Below are positions 31,977-42,069 of a stretch of 64,000 nucleotides of DNA, piece after piece (position 1 is the stretch's first letter; each line of letters starts with the position of its first letter). Source of the stretch: Microbacteriaceae bacterium VKM Ac-2854 (GTDB taxonomy: Bacteria > Actinomycetota > Actinomycetes > Actinomycetales > Microbacteriaceae); NCBI GenBank assembly GCA_013205085.1, contig JABMLH010000002.1, positions 499,425 through 563,424 of the forward strand, in the 5' to 3' direction. A program made the translations under genes and the position numbers. A model generated the notes under the pieces. That model was not told where the DNA came from, ran no database searches, and saw only the letters and a list, made by a program, of their open reading frames with translations.

Positions 31977-32561
31977 ATGAGCACCGCAATCGCAGAGACC
32001 GAGACCGAGACCGTTCAGCTCTCCAACGGGCTGAGCTGCTCCGTGCCGACGAATTCGCCGCTGGCCAAGCTGCTGAAGTCGCAGCGCACCTGGGTCGGGC
32101 CGGATGCGAAGGAGCGCCTGAACATCCTGCGCACGGCCAAGACCGTCGCGATCGTGGGGGCCTCGCCGAACCCGGCGCGCTCCTCCTACTTCGTCGCGAC
32201 GTACCTGCAGCAGTCCAGCGACTACGAGCTGTACTTCGTGAACCCGTTCGCGGAGGAGATCCTCGGCCAGCCGGTCTACAAGACCCTCGCGGATCTGCCG
32301 GTCGTGCCCGACATCGTAGACGTGTTCCGCAAGGGCAGCGACATCCCGAGCGTGATCGACGACGTCGTCGCGATCGGCGCGAAGACCGTGTGGGTGCAGC
32401 TGGGCATCTGGAACCAGGAGGCCGCCGAGTACGGCGAGTCGAAGGGCCTCACCGTGGTGATGGACCGCTGCATCAAGGTCGAGCACGCCCGCTTCCACGG
32501 CGGCCTGCACCTGCTCGGCTTCGACACCGGCCAGATCACGGCGCGCAAGACGATCCGCTAG
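31977..32561 (+). CDS. CoA-binding protein (YccU-like Rossmann fold)
   Basis: A 194-residue protein with a CoA_binding_2 domain; TVAIVGASPNPARSSYFVATYL is the nucleotide-binding segment and IVDVFRKGSDIPSVIDD and CIKVEHARF are family-typical. The biochemical role of this family is not established. GGAGG lies before the ATG, which is two bases after the metY stop codon, so it is co-transcribed with metY and may support methionine or sulfur metabolism. It has an N-terminal extension of about 50 residues before the Rossmann core. Confidence 0.9.
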   Translation: MSTAIAETETETVQLSNGLSCSVPTNSPLAKLLKSQRTWVGPDAKERLNILRTAKTVAIVGASPNPARSSYFVATYLQQSSDYELYFVNPFAEEILGQPVYKTLADLPVVPDIVDVFRKGSDIPSVIDDVVAIGAKTVWVQLGIWNQEAAEYGESKGLTVVMDRCIKVEHARFHGGLHLLGFDTGQITARKTIR

Positions 32562-32564
32562 CTC

Positions 32565-32615
32565 GAAAGGGTTGTCACTTTGTCGGTGAGTAGCCGACAA
32601 AGTGACAACCCTTTC
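32565..32615. repeat. Family A palindrome, copy A3
   Basis: A perfect 22-bp stem (GAAAGGGTTGTCACTTTG... at 32565-32586 with 32594-32615) and a 7-base loop TGAGTAG. It fills the gap between convergent genes, four bases past one stop codon and six from the other. Confidence 0.93.
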
Positions 32616-32620
32616 TCGCG

Positions 32621-33496
32621 TCAGGGGGTCGTGGAGAAGATCACGTCGTCGTAGTCGAAGGACGGGCTGATCTGCAGCACGATGTCGGCGGGGTCCGCGA
32701 CCGAGAAACCCTGCAGCCAGGTGGCGGTACCGCCCGGCAGGATCGTGGTGCTGGGCGGGGTACCGATGTCGCCGGCCGCGTTGCCGCTGTCGTAGATGTC
32801 GGTCGCCGCGACGCCCGCCGAGCTCGCCGTGGCGTAGACGCTCGGCTCGAGATTCTCGGTGCTGCCGTTGGTGATGGTCATCGTGACCAGCACCTGATTC
32901 GCCTGGTCGGCGCCGAACGCGGTGTCGGTCGGCGTGAACGCCGTGGCCGCGGACACGGAGATGGTCACGTCGTTGTCGTACGCGATCGTCTCACCGAACG
33001 CCGCATCCGCTCCCCCGGCCGGCGCCTCCTCGCCGAGGCCGTCGCTGGACTCGTCGCTCGGAACGTCGCTCGGCACCGTGGCCTCCTGCGAGGCCTCTGC
33101 CTCCGCCGAGGCGATCGCGTCCGAAACGCTGCTGGCGATGCCCGCGGTGTAGACGATCGCGAGCACGACCGAGACGATCAGGGCGATCGCGCTGACGATG
33201 GTGCCCGCGATCGCCAGGCCCTTGGCGCGGCCTTTGAGTATCAGGGCGATGATGCCGAGCACCAGGCCGACGAAGGCGAGGAATCCCGTGGCGTAGTTGA
33301 CGAACGGGATGAACGACCCCAGCAAGGCGATGCCGCCGCAGATCAACGCGGCGAGGCCGAGTCCGTTGAAGCGACGGGCACCCGGTGCGGGCGGGCCGCC
33401 GTACGGCGATCCGGGTGACGCGTAATTCTGGCCAGCGCCGGGCGCGGCGGGCGATCCGTACGGTGGCGGGATGGGCGGCTGAGACGGCTCTGTCAT
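32621..33496 (-). CDS. Membrane-anchored DUF4352-like protein
   Basis: A 291-residue protein. A proline- and glycine-rich cytoplasmic N-terminus (PPIPPPYGSPAAPG...) is followed by two membrane segments (about residues 48-72 and 80-108), a low-complexity Ser/Glu linker, then an extracellular beta domain (ISVSAATAFTPTDTAFGAD... to the end) that resembles DUF4352 or telomeric-repeat-like Ig domains. The start follows a CAGAAT box by six bases. The function is unknown. The neighbour at 33620 has a similar extracellular domain ending in SVADPDD, against SVADPAD here, so the two are probably related paralogues. Confidence 0.8.
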   Translation of the reverse strand: MTEPSQPPIPPPYGSPAAPGAGQNYASPGSPYGGPPAPGARRFNGLGLAALICGGIALLGSFIPFVNYATGFLAFVGLVLGIIALILKGRAKGLAIAGTIVSAIALIVSVVLAIVYTAGIASSVSDAIASAEAEASQEATVPSDVPSDESSDGLGEEAPAGGADAAFGETIAYDNDVTISVSAATAFTPTDTAFGADQANQVLVTMTITNGSTENLEPSVYATASSAGVAATDIYDSGNAAGDIGTPPSTTILPGGTATWLQGFSVADPADIVLQISPSFDYDDVIFSTTP

Positions 33497-33502
33497 AGTC
33501 GG

Positions 33503-33508
33503 ATTCTG
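33503..33508 (-). promoter_or_regulatory. Possible leaderless -10 box
   Basis: CAGAAT on the minus strand, six bases before the ATG of the DUF4352-like gene. Confidence 0.4.
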
Positions 33509-33545
33509 GCCCGCCGATGCATCGCTCGGCAATGGGGGTGCACCC

Positions 33546-33589
33546 TGATCCGCACGTGATCCGCACGTGATCCGCACGTGACCCGCACC
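33546..33589. repeat. 11-bp minisatellite, four copies
   Basis: TGATCCGCACG is repeated three times in tandem, followed by a fourth variant TGACCCGCACC. A short CTCACCCCCG duplication follows at about 33599. It lies between two related genes on the minus strand. Confidence 0.85.
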
Positions 33590-33619
33590 TCACCCGCCCT
33601 CACCCCCGCTCACCCCCGC

Positions 33620-34396
33620 TCAGCCGACCGCGTCGAAGATCAGCGGCAGCCGCCCCCACGTCGCATCGCCGAAGTAGCAGATCACGGCGACGTCGTCCGG
33701 ATCCGCCACCGAGAGCGCCGCGCGCCAGGAGTACGTGGCGCCGGCCGCGACGGAGGTGAGGTCGGGCAGCATGTCGGTGTATTGCGGATCGACGCTGGTC
33801 ATGATGCCGACGTCCGCTCCGGCCGATTGGCCGCCGACCACCGGCGTGATCGGCAGCACCGCGGACGTGGAGTTCTCGATGGTCACTCGGAAGAGCACCT
33901 GCGAGGCGAGATCGCCGCCGAGCCAGGTGCTGTCGAGCGGGAACCACTCCGGGTCGGAGACGGTCATGATCACGCCGGGCAGCACCTCCGTCGGGGTGTC
34001 GAACCGGTGCGCCGGCACGGCCACCCGTTCGCCCGCGCTCTCCCCCTCCATCGTCCAGGGGCTCTCCTCCGCGGCTGTTGTGGCGGTCGGTGACGACTTC
34101 GGGGTTGCCGTCGCCGCGTCCGTCGCCCCGCGTCCGTCGGCCACCGAGCCGATCCCGATTCCGATCGTGACGGCGAGGGCGATCGCGGCGGCGCCGGCGA
34201 TCCACACGCCGACGCGGCGGCGCGACGGCGCGGGCGGCACCGCAGCGGGCGGCACCGCAGCGGACGGCACCGAGCCTGGCAGCACCGGCGCCGCCTCGGC
34301 CACCGTGCTCGCCAGAGGCGGCGGATACGACACGAGCGGCGCGGCCGGAGCCTCACGCGGTCGAGTGCCTGCGTCATCGAATTCGTTCTCGTTCAT
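33620..34396 (-). CDS. Single-pass membrane protein with extracellular beta domain
   Basis: A 258-residue protein with a long Pro/Ala-rich cytoplasmic N-terminus, one membrane segment (VGVWIAGAAAIALAVTIGIG, about residues 63-85), a Ser/Thr/Ala linker and an extracellular domain with DUF4352-like features (VLFRVTIENSTSAVLPITP, SWRAALSVADPDDVAV). GAGGA lies before the ATG. It is divergent from the SARP-type regulator, 148 bases away, and is a possible target of it. The function is unknown. Confidence 0.8.
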   Translation of the reverse strand: MNENEFDDAGTRPREAPAAPLVSYPPPLASTVAEAAPVLPGSVPSAAVPPAAVPPAPSRRRVGVWIAGAAAIALAVTIGIGIGSVADGRGATDAATATPKSSPTATTAAEESPWTMEGESAGERVAVPAHRFDTPTEVLPGVIMTVSDPEWFPLDSTWLGGDLASQVLFRVTIENSTSAVLPITPVVGGQSAGADVGIMTSVDPQYTDMLPDLTSVAAGATYSWRAALSVADPDDVAVICYFGDATWGRLPLIFDAVG

Positions 34397-34532
34397 GATG
34401 TCCTCTCCCCAAATCGGCCCGCCTTCCGGGCCCGGTTGGCACACGCTAACGACGGCGGCGCCCCGAGCACAACGCGATATATCTCGACTTGGCGCACAAT
34501 GATCACGCCGTGTCGCACCCTGGGCGCGGCAG

Positions 34533-34538
34533 TAGCAT
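34533..34538 (+). promoter_or_regulatory. Leaderless -10 box of the SARP-type regulator
   Basis: TAGCAT, six bases before the GTG start. Confidence 0.6.
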
Positions 34539-34544
34539 CGCTGG

Positions 34545-37500
34545 GTGACCGCGCTCGAGAATCCGCGCCCCGGGCCTCGGCTGCGGGTGCTCGGCGGCGT
34601 GCGGATCGACGGCGACGAACTCGGCTCGCGCGCGGCGCTCCTGCTCGTCGCGCTGGCCCTGCACGGGCGCACGGTCTCGGCCGACGCCCTCATCGATGCC
34701 GTCTGGGTGGATGAGCCGCCACGGAACGCGAAGGCGGCGCTGCAGACCATGGTCTCGCGACTGCGCGGCAGCGCCGGGGCCGAGCTGATCCGGTCGGCGA
34801 GCGGCGGCTACGCTCTCGCGCTCGAGCGGGACGAGGTCGACCTCTGGGCGGTCGCCGACGCGGCGAGCGCCGCCACCACCCTCCTGAGCGCCGATCCGGG
34901 CGCGGCCCTACGGATGGCGGACGACGCCCTGGGCGTGTGGATCGCGGAGTCCACCGGTGCCGCGCATCCGCTCCGGCACGAAATCGAGCAGGAAGGCGCA
35001 CTGCTTCGCTCCCGGCTCGTCACGATTCGCGCGGAGGCCCTGCTCACGCTCGGACGATTCGCGGAGGCGGTCGAGCCGGCCACAACGACGGCCGACGCCG
35101 CCCCACTGGACGAGCCGGCCCAGCTGCGCTTGATGCGCGCGCTCACCGGCGCCGGGCGCACGCCGGACGCCCTCGCCGTCTTCGCCCGGCTGCGGGAGCG
35201 GATGCGGGACGCGCTGGGCGTCTCACCCTCACGCGAGCTCGTAGCGGCGAACGCCGCACTCCTGCGCGACGAGCCGGAGACGCCACGCCGTCGGCTGCGG
35301 GTCGGCATCCGCTCCTCCCCCAATGCGCTGCTCGGACGAGACGACGACATCGAGCGGATCGAGGCGCTGCTGCAGCGCTCGCGCGTGGTGACCGTGCTCG
35401 GACCCGGCGGGCTGGGCAAGACCCGACTCGCCCAGGAGATCGCCGGACGCTCCTCCGCTCCCGCCGTGGTGGTCGTCGAACTGGCCAGCATCCGTGACGC
35501 CGACGACGTCCTGCTCGCCTTCGCGACGGCTCTCGGACTGTACGAGGCTGCCGCGCCTCGTCGCCTCGGCGAGCGCCCGCACATCCCCTCGGTACGCGCC
35601 CGGGTGCTCGCCGCCCTCGGCGAGAACGAGACGCTCCTGGTCGTGGACAACTGCGAACACCTCGTCGACGCAGTGGCCGAATGGGTCGCCGCCATCGTGT
35701 CGGCAGCGCCGAACGTCCGGGTGCTCGCCACCAGCCGCTCACCGCTCGAGATCGGCGCGGAGAGCGTGTACGCGCTCGACCCGCTCCCGAGCGCCGACGA
35801 GGCGAGCCCGGCGGTGCGGCTCTTCGTGCAGCGCGCCCGTGCGGCCCGGCCGGGCGCGCAGTTGCCGACGGCGAGCATCCAACGGCTCTGCGCACACCTC
35901 GACGGGCTGCCGCTGGCGATCGAACTCGCGGCGGCGCGGGTGCGTTCGATGAGCGTCGAGGAGATCGAGCGGCGGTTGTCGAACCGGTTCGCGCTGCTCT
36001 CGGGCGGAGACCGCTCGGCGCCGGAACGCCACCGCACCCTCTTCGCGGTGATCGACTGGAGCTGGAACCTGCTCAGCGATGCCGAGCGGCGGGTGCTGCG
36101 CCGGCTGTCACGATTCAGCGACGGCTTCGGCTCAGCCGCGGCGGCCGCGGTCGCAGCGGACGGCGACGCCGAGATCGGCGCGGAACTCGAGGCGCTGGCG
36201 AACCAGTCGCTGATCACGGCGACGGATGCCGGCGACGGCGCGATCCGATTCCGGATGCTGGAGACGGTACGCGAATTCGGCGAGATGGCTCTGGTCGATG
36301 CGGGCGACGACATCGACGTGCGCGGGCGGATGTGGGCCTGGGCCCGCGGTTTCGCGCTGGAGCAGCTCGGTCGGATGGACGGCGCCGAGCAGGTGGCCAG
36401 CTACCGCGAGGTCGCTCTCGAACTCGACAACCTGGTCACGATCGTCCGCGACGCGATCGATGCAGTCGAATCCGCGGATCCGGCGCCGCGCGCCCAGGAG
36501 ACGGTCGCGGTCGTCGCCGCGCTGCTGACGGTGTTCTGGACGATCCGCAGCGCGCACAGCGAGGTGATCGACTTCGCCCCGCGGGTGGTCAGGGCGCTGC
36601 GCGGCTACGACCCGGACGCCGACGCCGTGGCGCCGACGGCCTTTCTGCTCGCGCTCAGCGGTACCACCCTCCTGCTCGCCCAGCAGCGCGCGGCTTTCCC
36701 GGCGATCAGCGCGCTGCGGCACCTCGTCGCGCGCCACACGATCCCGCAGCGCCGTACGGCGGTAATCGCGGCTCTGGTGGTGCGGGTGGATCGGCCGGAG
36801 GAGGTGTTGCCGCTGCTGCACGCCGCGCGGACGGATCGGGACCCGGCGACCGCGACCTGGGCGTATCTGCTCTGCGCCCAATTCGCCGAGAACGAGGGGC
36901 GCGCGGCCGACGCGCTGGCCGACTCGAAACGCGCCTACGAGATCGCGTCGCGACGCGGCGACACCTGGTCGATCGCGACGGCCGCGACCAACATCGCCCA
37001 GCTGTACGGGCAGAGCGGTCGGCCGCTGCAGGCGCTGCCGTGGCTGGAGCGCGGACGCGAAGGAATGGTCGCGCTGCAGGCCGACAACGACGTGCAGCAG
37101 CAGGAGTGGACGGAGGCGTCCATCCTGATCGGGATCGACGACGACCGCGCGAGCGCGCTGTTCAGCGCGTTCGTGTCGCGGGCGGCGGATGCGTACGAGC
37201 AGCCGCCGATGGCGAACGGCTACGCCGGTCTCGCCGAGGTCGCGGCGCACCGCGGCGACCTCGAGGAGTGCGCGCTGCTCTACCTCCGGGCCGAAGCCTC
37301 CGACCGTCAGCCGAGCCGACTCTCCTCGCCGTGGCGGCGGCTGCTCGGTGCGGCGATGATCGCGCGGCACGTGCTCGACGGCCTGTTCGAGGCGGATCAC
37401 GCCGCTCGGATCGCGCGCTCGCTGCGCGCGCGGGTGATCGCGGCGCACCGCATCCGCCCCGACTTCTTCGACAGCCCGGTGTACGGCACCGCCGTGTTCG

Positions 37501-37763
37501 GCGTCGGGCTCTGGCTGAGCGCCCGACCCGACGACGCCGCGCTGAGCCTGCGGCTGATCGCCGTCGCGATCGCCATGCACGCGCGCCAGGACTCCCCCGC
37601 GCTGCGACACGACGCGCACCGAGCCCGGCTGGTCGGGCTGTACGGAGCGGAGGCGCTCGACGCGGCGATCGCGGCCGCGCTGGCGCTGTCGCCGCAGCAG
37701 CGCACGGCGCACGCGCTGGCGCTGCTGGCGGATCCGGTGCTCCGGGTGCCGTCGATCCGCTGA
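34545..37763 (+). CDS. Large SARP/STAND transcriptional regulator (AfsR-like)
   Basis: A 1072-residue multidomain regulator. Residues 1-95 form a winged-helix OmpR-type DNA-binding domain (LRVLGGVRIDGDELGSRAA..., ALQTMVSRLRG). Residues 100-245 form a bacterial activator (BTAD) domain. Residues 265-560 form a STAND NTPase with Walker A GPGGLGKT (about 286-293) and Walker B LLVVDNCEH (about 365). The remainder is helical, probably TPR-like. Such proteins activate nearby operons, often for secondary metabolism or stress, after nucleotide-dependent assembly. It reads divergently from the DUF4352-like genes and convergently with a DrrAB-type exporter. The signal is unknown. Confidence 0.88.
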   Translation: MTALENPRPGPRLRVLGGVRIDGDELGSRAALLLVALALHGRTVSADALIDAVWVDEPPRNAKAALQTMVSRLRGSAGAELIRSASGGYALALERDEVDLWAVADAASAATTLLSADPGAALRMADDALGVWIAESTGAAHPLRHEIEQEGALLRSRLVTIRAEALLTLGRFAEAVEPATTTADAAPLDEPAQLRLMRALTGAGRTPDALAVFARLRERMRDALGVSPSRELVAANAALLRDEPETPRRRLRVGIRSSPNALLGRDDDIERIEALLQRSRVVTVLGPGGLGKTRLAQEIAGRSSAPAVVVVELASIRDADDVLLAFATALGLYEAAAPRRLGERPHIPSVRARVLAALGENETLLVVDNCEHLVDAVAEWVAAIVSAAPNVRVLATSRSPLEIGAESVYALDPLPSADEASPAVRLFVQRARAARPGAQLPTASIQRLCAHLDGLPLAIELAAARVRSMSVEEIERRLSNRFALLSGGDRSAPERHRTLFAVIDWSWNLLSDAERRVLRRLSRFSDGFGSAAAAAVAADGDAEIGAELEALANQSLITATDAGDGAIRFRMLETVREFGEMALVDAGDDIDVRGRMWAWARGFALEQLGRMDGAEQVASYREVALELDNLVTIVRDAIDAVESADPAPRAQETVAVVAALLTVFWTIRSAHSEVIDFAPRVVRALRGYDPDADAVAPTAFLLALSGTTLLLAQQRAAFPAISALRHLVARHTIPQRRTAVIAALVVRVDRPEEVLPLLHAARTDRDPATATWAYLLCAQFAENEGRAADALADSKRAYEIASRRGDTWSIATAATNIAQLYGQSGRPLQALPWLERGREGMVALQADNDVQQQEWTEASILIGIDDDRASALFSAFVSRAADAYEQPPMANGYAGLAEVAAHRGDLEECALLYLRAEASDRQPSRLSSPWRRLLGAAMIARHVLDGLFEADHAARIARSLRARVIAAHRIRPDFFDSPVYGTAVFGVGLWLSARPDDAALSLRLIAVAIAMHARQDSPALRHDAHRARLVGLYGAEALDAAIAAALALSPQQRTAHALALLADPVLRVPSIR

Positions 37764-37795
37764 GCGGCGATTCTCTGACGGCAGCATCACCGCAC

Positions 37796-37842
37796 AAGGG
37801 TTGTCACTTCGTCGGTGATCGACCGACGAAGTGGCAACCCTT
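37796..37842. repeat. Family A palindrome, copy A4
   Basis: A 21-bp stem (left arm AAGGGTTGTCACTTCGTCGG plus T) with a 5-base loop GATCG and one G-T wobble. Compared with A1 and A3 the stem has CTTCG in place of CTTTG, and the other arm has the matching change (CGAAG for CAAAG). It fills the gap between convergent genes. Confidence 0.92.
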
Positions 37843-37846
37843 CTGC

Positions 37847-38658
37847 TCACGCCCGGCGCATGTAGGCGCGGACCGTGAGCGGGGCGAAGACCGCGACGAT
37901 CACGGCGGCGCCCAGGAGGGCGAGCCACGCATCCGCCCCGAAGGTGCCGGCGTTGGTGAGCTTGCGCACGGCGGTGACCAGGTGCGACACCGGATTGAGG
38001 TTCACGAAGGTCTGCAGCCAGTCGGGCATGGTGTCCACCGGCACGAACGCGTTCGACAGGAACGTCAGCGGGAACAGGATGAGCATCGAGACGCCCTGCA
38101 CGCTCGAAGCCGAGCGGGCCAGCACGCCGAACAGCGCGAAGATCCAGCTGATCGCCCAGGCGCAGACGATCACCAGCAGGGCCGCGATCAACACGCCGCC
38201 GATGCCGGCCTCGGGTCGAAAGCCCATGATGAAGCCCATCACGAAGGTGAGCGTGGTGGCGATCGCGTAGCGGACCGTGTCAGCCAGCAATGCGCCGGCG
38301 AGCGGAGCGATCCGCGCGATCGGCAACGACTTGAAGCGGTCGAACACGCCCTTGTCCATGTCCTCGCGCAGCTGCACGCCGGTCACGACGGAGGTGCCGA
38401 TCACGGTCTGCACCAGGATGCCGGGGATGATGACGGGCAGGTAGCTCGCCACATCGCCCGAGATCGCGCCGCCGAAGATGTAGGTGAACATCAGGGTGAA
38501 GATGATCGGCTGCAGCGTCACGTCGAAGAGCTGCTCGGGGGTGCGGCGGATCTTGAGCAGGCCGCGGTAGGCCATGCTCAGCGAGTTCGCGACGATCTGC
38601 GCGAGCGGAACGTGGTTCTTGAGTTCCCGGGTGCGCCCGGGCTGGATGGTCAGAGTGC

Positions 38659-38662
<4 letters not shown>
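37847..38662 (-). CDS. ABC-2 type transporter permease (DrrB-like)
   Basis: The membrane subunit of an exporter, 271 residues with six membrane segments. QLFDVTLQPIIFTLMFTYIFGG, GVFDRFKSLPIARIAPLAG and the C-terminal NAFVPVDTMPDWLQTFVNLNP are typical of the daunorubicin-resistance family. The ATG overlaps the stop of the ATPase gene by four bases (ATGA), so the two are coupled. The cargo may be a lipophilic drug or a lipid; the sequence does not say. Confidence 0.93.
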
Positions 38663-39645
<983 letters not shown>

Positions 39646-39934
39646 GGGAGTCCTTTCGTGACGGATGCCGGCGGATTCGCCGACGGGTTCCACGATGCGG
39701 GGTGGCACTTACACGGCACTGTCGCGGCGCTTGCGTGCGCTCACCGGCGCCGGTTCTGTCCCGAGCCTGTCCCGAGCCTGATGACAGCAACGACCCTTCG
39801 TCCAGGCAGAAGGAACGTCGGCGGCACACCTGAGTAACAGCTGAGAAACAACTCATCCCTAGGGTTTCGATTGCTCATGGGTTCCTCGTGCGTGAGCGTC
39901 CGCTTCCCCGACCCGAACAGAGAGCCCTTCCGCC

Positions 39935-40504
39935 ATGGACACCATCCCGTCGAACCCCTCCCGCCGCAGCGTCGTCGGCGCCGCCGCCTGGGCCGCCCCC
40001 GCCGTTGCCGTCGCACTGGCCGCGCCGACCGCGAGCGCATCCGGCTCCGAGCCTGACGTCATCCTCGACTCGTACTTCGAGATCCTCACCGGCGGCACTC
40101 CCGTGCGCGTCAACTGGAAGTACGGGATCCGTGTCGGGGTCACGAACAGCGGCCCGCTGCCGTACACCGGCGGATTCACGCTCGAGCTCTCGCTCACCGC
40201 GGACCCGACCGTGGTGTGCATCGGCGGCCTCGCGGGCGCGCTCGATCCGGCGTCGACCCCCGGCTGGACCTTTCCCACCACGGCCGCGCCGTTCTCGACA
40301 CTCAGCTACACCTTCTCCGGCACCGTGCCCGCCAACGGCGGCACGGTCGAGGCGATCATCACCGCCGCGTACGGCGTCATCGCCTTCTCCGCGCCCGATC
40401 TGACCGCGCTGCCCTACAGCACGGGCACCTCCGAGATGGTCCTGACGCCCGACCCGCTGTACTCCTCCGTCAACCTCGCCCAGGGCGTCACCTACAACCC
40501 CTGA
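39935..40504 (+). CDS. Tat-exported protein of unknown function
   Basis: A 189-residue protein. SRRSVVGAAAWAAPAVAVAL followed by AAPTASASG is a twin-arginine signal nearly the same as that of the gene at 22897. The mature part (about 150 residues) is beta-rich with segments such as GIRVGVTNSGPLPYTGGFTL and FSTLSYTFSGTVPANGGTV, like CARDB or DUF11-type surface domains. No enzyme motif is visible. No strong ribosome-binding site is present before the ATG. The 289-bp gap upstream shows only a short GTCCCGAGCCT duplication (about 39757-39780). Confidence 0.78.
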   Translation: MDTIPSNPSRRSVVGAAAWAAPAVAVALAAPTASASGSEPDVILDSYFEILTGGTPVRVNWKYGIRVGVTNSGPLPYTGGFTLELSLTADPTVVCIGGLAGALDPASTPGWTFPTTAAPFSTLSYTFSGTVPANGGTVEAIITAAYGVIAFSAPDLTALPYSTGTSEMVLTPDPLYSSVNLAQGVTYNP

Positions 40505-40542
40505 CCCTTCGGCCCGTGCCCCTGGGGCGCGTTCCTCCTTGC

Positions 40543-40587
40543 GCGAAAAGTTGCAGCCCCGGGCGCACCAGGGCTGCAACTTTTCGC
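40543..40587. repeat. Family B palindrome, copy B3
   Basis: A perfect 17-bp stem GCGAAAAGTTGCAGCCC (40543-40559 with 40571-40587) and an 11-base loop. It lies between the convergent Tat-protein and rtcB genes. Confidence 0.92.
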
Positions 40588-40598
40588 TCGGCTCAGGG

Positions 40599-41768
40599 TC
40601 AGTTGCCCTTGACGTTGACCAGCTGGCGCAGGGTGTGCCGGATCTCGACGAGGTCGGCGGCGTCAGCCATCACGCGGTCGATCGGCTTATAGGCCGCCGG
40701 GATCTCGTCGATGAACGCGTCCGTGTCGCGATACTCGATGCCGACCATCGCGGCGCGCAGGTCCTCGTGCGAGAAGGTGCGCCGCGCGGCCGAGCGCGAG
40801 TACTCCCGACCAGCACCGTGCGGCGACGAGTTCAACGACGGTGCGTTGCCCTTGCCCACCACCACGTAGGAGGCGGTGCCCATCGAACCCGGGATCAACC
40901 CCGGCCGTCCGGCGTCGGCCTTGATCGCACCCTTCCGGCTCAGCCAGACGGCCTTGCCCCAGTGCACCTCCTTCTCGGTGAAGTTGTGGTGGCAGTTGAT
41001 CCGCTCCAGCTCCTCGACACGCGTGCCGATCCACTCGGTGACCTGGCGGGCGACCCGGTCCATCATCTCCTCACGGTTGAGCAGCGCGAAGTGCTGCGCC
41101 CACCGCAGTTCGGCGATGTAGCGGTCGAACTCCGGCGTCTTCTCCACGAGGTAGGCCAGGTCGGGGTCGGGCAGCACGATCCAGTTCTTCTCGCAGTACT
41201 TCTGCGCGGCCGTGATGTGCGCGCCCGCGATCCGGTTGCCGACGCCCCGGGAGCCGGAGTGCAGGAACAGCCAGATCGCGTCGTCCTCGTCGGCCGACAC
41301 CTCGATGAAGTGGTTGCCGCTGCCGAGGGTGCCGAGCTGGTTCGCCCAGCCCTTCACGTACCGCGCCGGGTCGAAGCCCGCGGCGTCCGCCAGCTCGGTG
41401 AGCTCCGCGATCCGCGGCTCGGCCGTCGCCACGATCTTCTTGTTGTAGGCGCCGGCCGAGAGCGGGATGGCGCGCTCGATCTGCATCCGCAGTTCGGCGA
41501 GGTCGCGACCGGCGAGGTCGGCCGTGCTGAACTGCGTCCGCACCGCGATCATGCCGCAGCCGATGTCGACGCCGACGGCCGCGGGGATGATCGCCCCGAG
41601 GGTCGGGATGACGGACCCGACGGTGGCGCCGCGCCCGAGGTGGGCGTCCGGCATCAGCGCGAGGTGGGGGAAGATGAACGGCATCTCGCTGGCCGTGCGG
41701 GCCTGCTCCCGGGCGTTGTCGTCCAGGATGCTGGCCCATGACAGGAGCCGCTTGGTGATGGTCTCCAT
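40599..41768 (-). CDS. rtcB: RNA-splicing ligase RtcB
   Basis: A GTP- and Mn-dependent RNA ligase that joins 2',3'-cyclic phosphate or 3'-phosphate ends to 5'-OH ends, used in bacteria for RNA repair. The 389 residues hold the metal and guanylate motifs: MPDAHLGRGATVGSV, GVDIGCGM, LGSGNHFIE, HSGSRGVG, CHHN, and the guanylated His in HGAGR, with YKPI near the C-terminus. The ATG is used although its site is weak (GAGAAAC). No rtcA or rtcR is near. A 33-codon gene precedes it by 151 bases with a terminator-like hairpin between. Confidence 0.96.
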   Translation of the reverse strand: METITKRLLSWASILDDNAREQARTASEMPFIFPHLALMPDAHLGRGATVGSVIPTLGAIIPAAVGVDIGCGMIAVRTQFSTADLAGRDLAELRMQIERAIPLSAGAYNKKIVATAEPRIAELTELADAAGFDPARYVKGWANQLGTLGSGNHFIEVSADEDDAIWLFLHSGSRGVGNRIAGAHITAAQKYCEKNWIVLPDPDLAYLVEKTPEFDRYIAELRWAQHFALLNREEMMDRVARQVTEWIGTRVEELERINCHHNFTEKEVHWGKAVWLSRKGAIKADAGRPGLIPGSMGTASYVVVGKGNAPSLNSSPHGAGREYSRSAARRTFSHEDLRAAMVGIEYRDTDAFIDEIPAAYKPIDRVMADAADLVEIRHTLRQLVNVKGN

Positions 41769-41874
41769 GGTTTCTCGTTTCTCGTGAAGAGGGGGTGACG
41801 CGTTCGGGACGGCGGGTTGCCGCTGAGAGCCGAACGCTCATCCGCCCCGCTGCAGCGAAGGGAGAAACGACGAA

Positions 41875-41900
41875 ACCCCGAACCTGTGACGATCCGGGGT
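41875..41900 (-). terminator. Terminator or attenuator between the 33-codon gene and rtcB
   Basis: ACCCCG (41900-41895 on the minus strand) pairs with CGGGGT (41880-41875), followed by TTTCGTCGTTT. A second small hairpin, GAAGG-N6-CCTTC (41904-41919), lies right after the stop codon of the small gene. Together they could limit transcription into rtcB. Confidence 0.4.
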
Positions 41901-41919
41901 GGGGAAGGTGCGTGCCTTC

Positions 41920-42021
41920 TTAGCTCCGGACGTCGACGAGCTGATCGCGCTGCTCGTAGCGCTTCATGGGGAAGCGTTCGGGCGCGACGGGGAGCCGGTG
42001 CAGGTTCAACGTGCTGGACAT
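41920..42021 (-). CDS. 33-residue small protein or leader peptide upstream of rtcB
   Basis: A short frame with ATG at 42021 and TAA at 41920. The strong site GAGAGGAG lies six bases before the ATG. The peptide begins MSSTLNLHRLPVAPERFP and ends KRYEQRDQLVDVRS; it is basic in the middle, has no membrane segment and no run of one amino acid typical of attenuators. A promoter with a nested palindrome precedes it, and rtcB lies downstream on the same strand. It may be a true microprotein or a leader whose translation affects rtcB. I do not recognise it. Confidence 0.65.
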   Translation of the reverse strand: MSSTLNLHRLPVAPERFPMKRYEQRDQLVDVRS

Positions 42022-42069
42022 GGTGGCTCCTCTCCGGCGTCGGGGTGTTCTGGTCGCGCTCCGGTGGCG

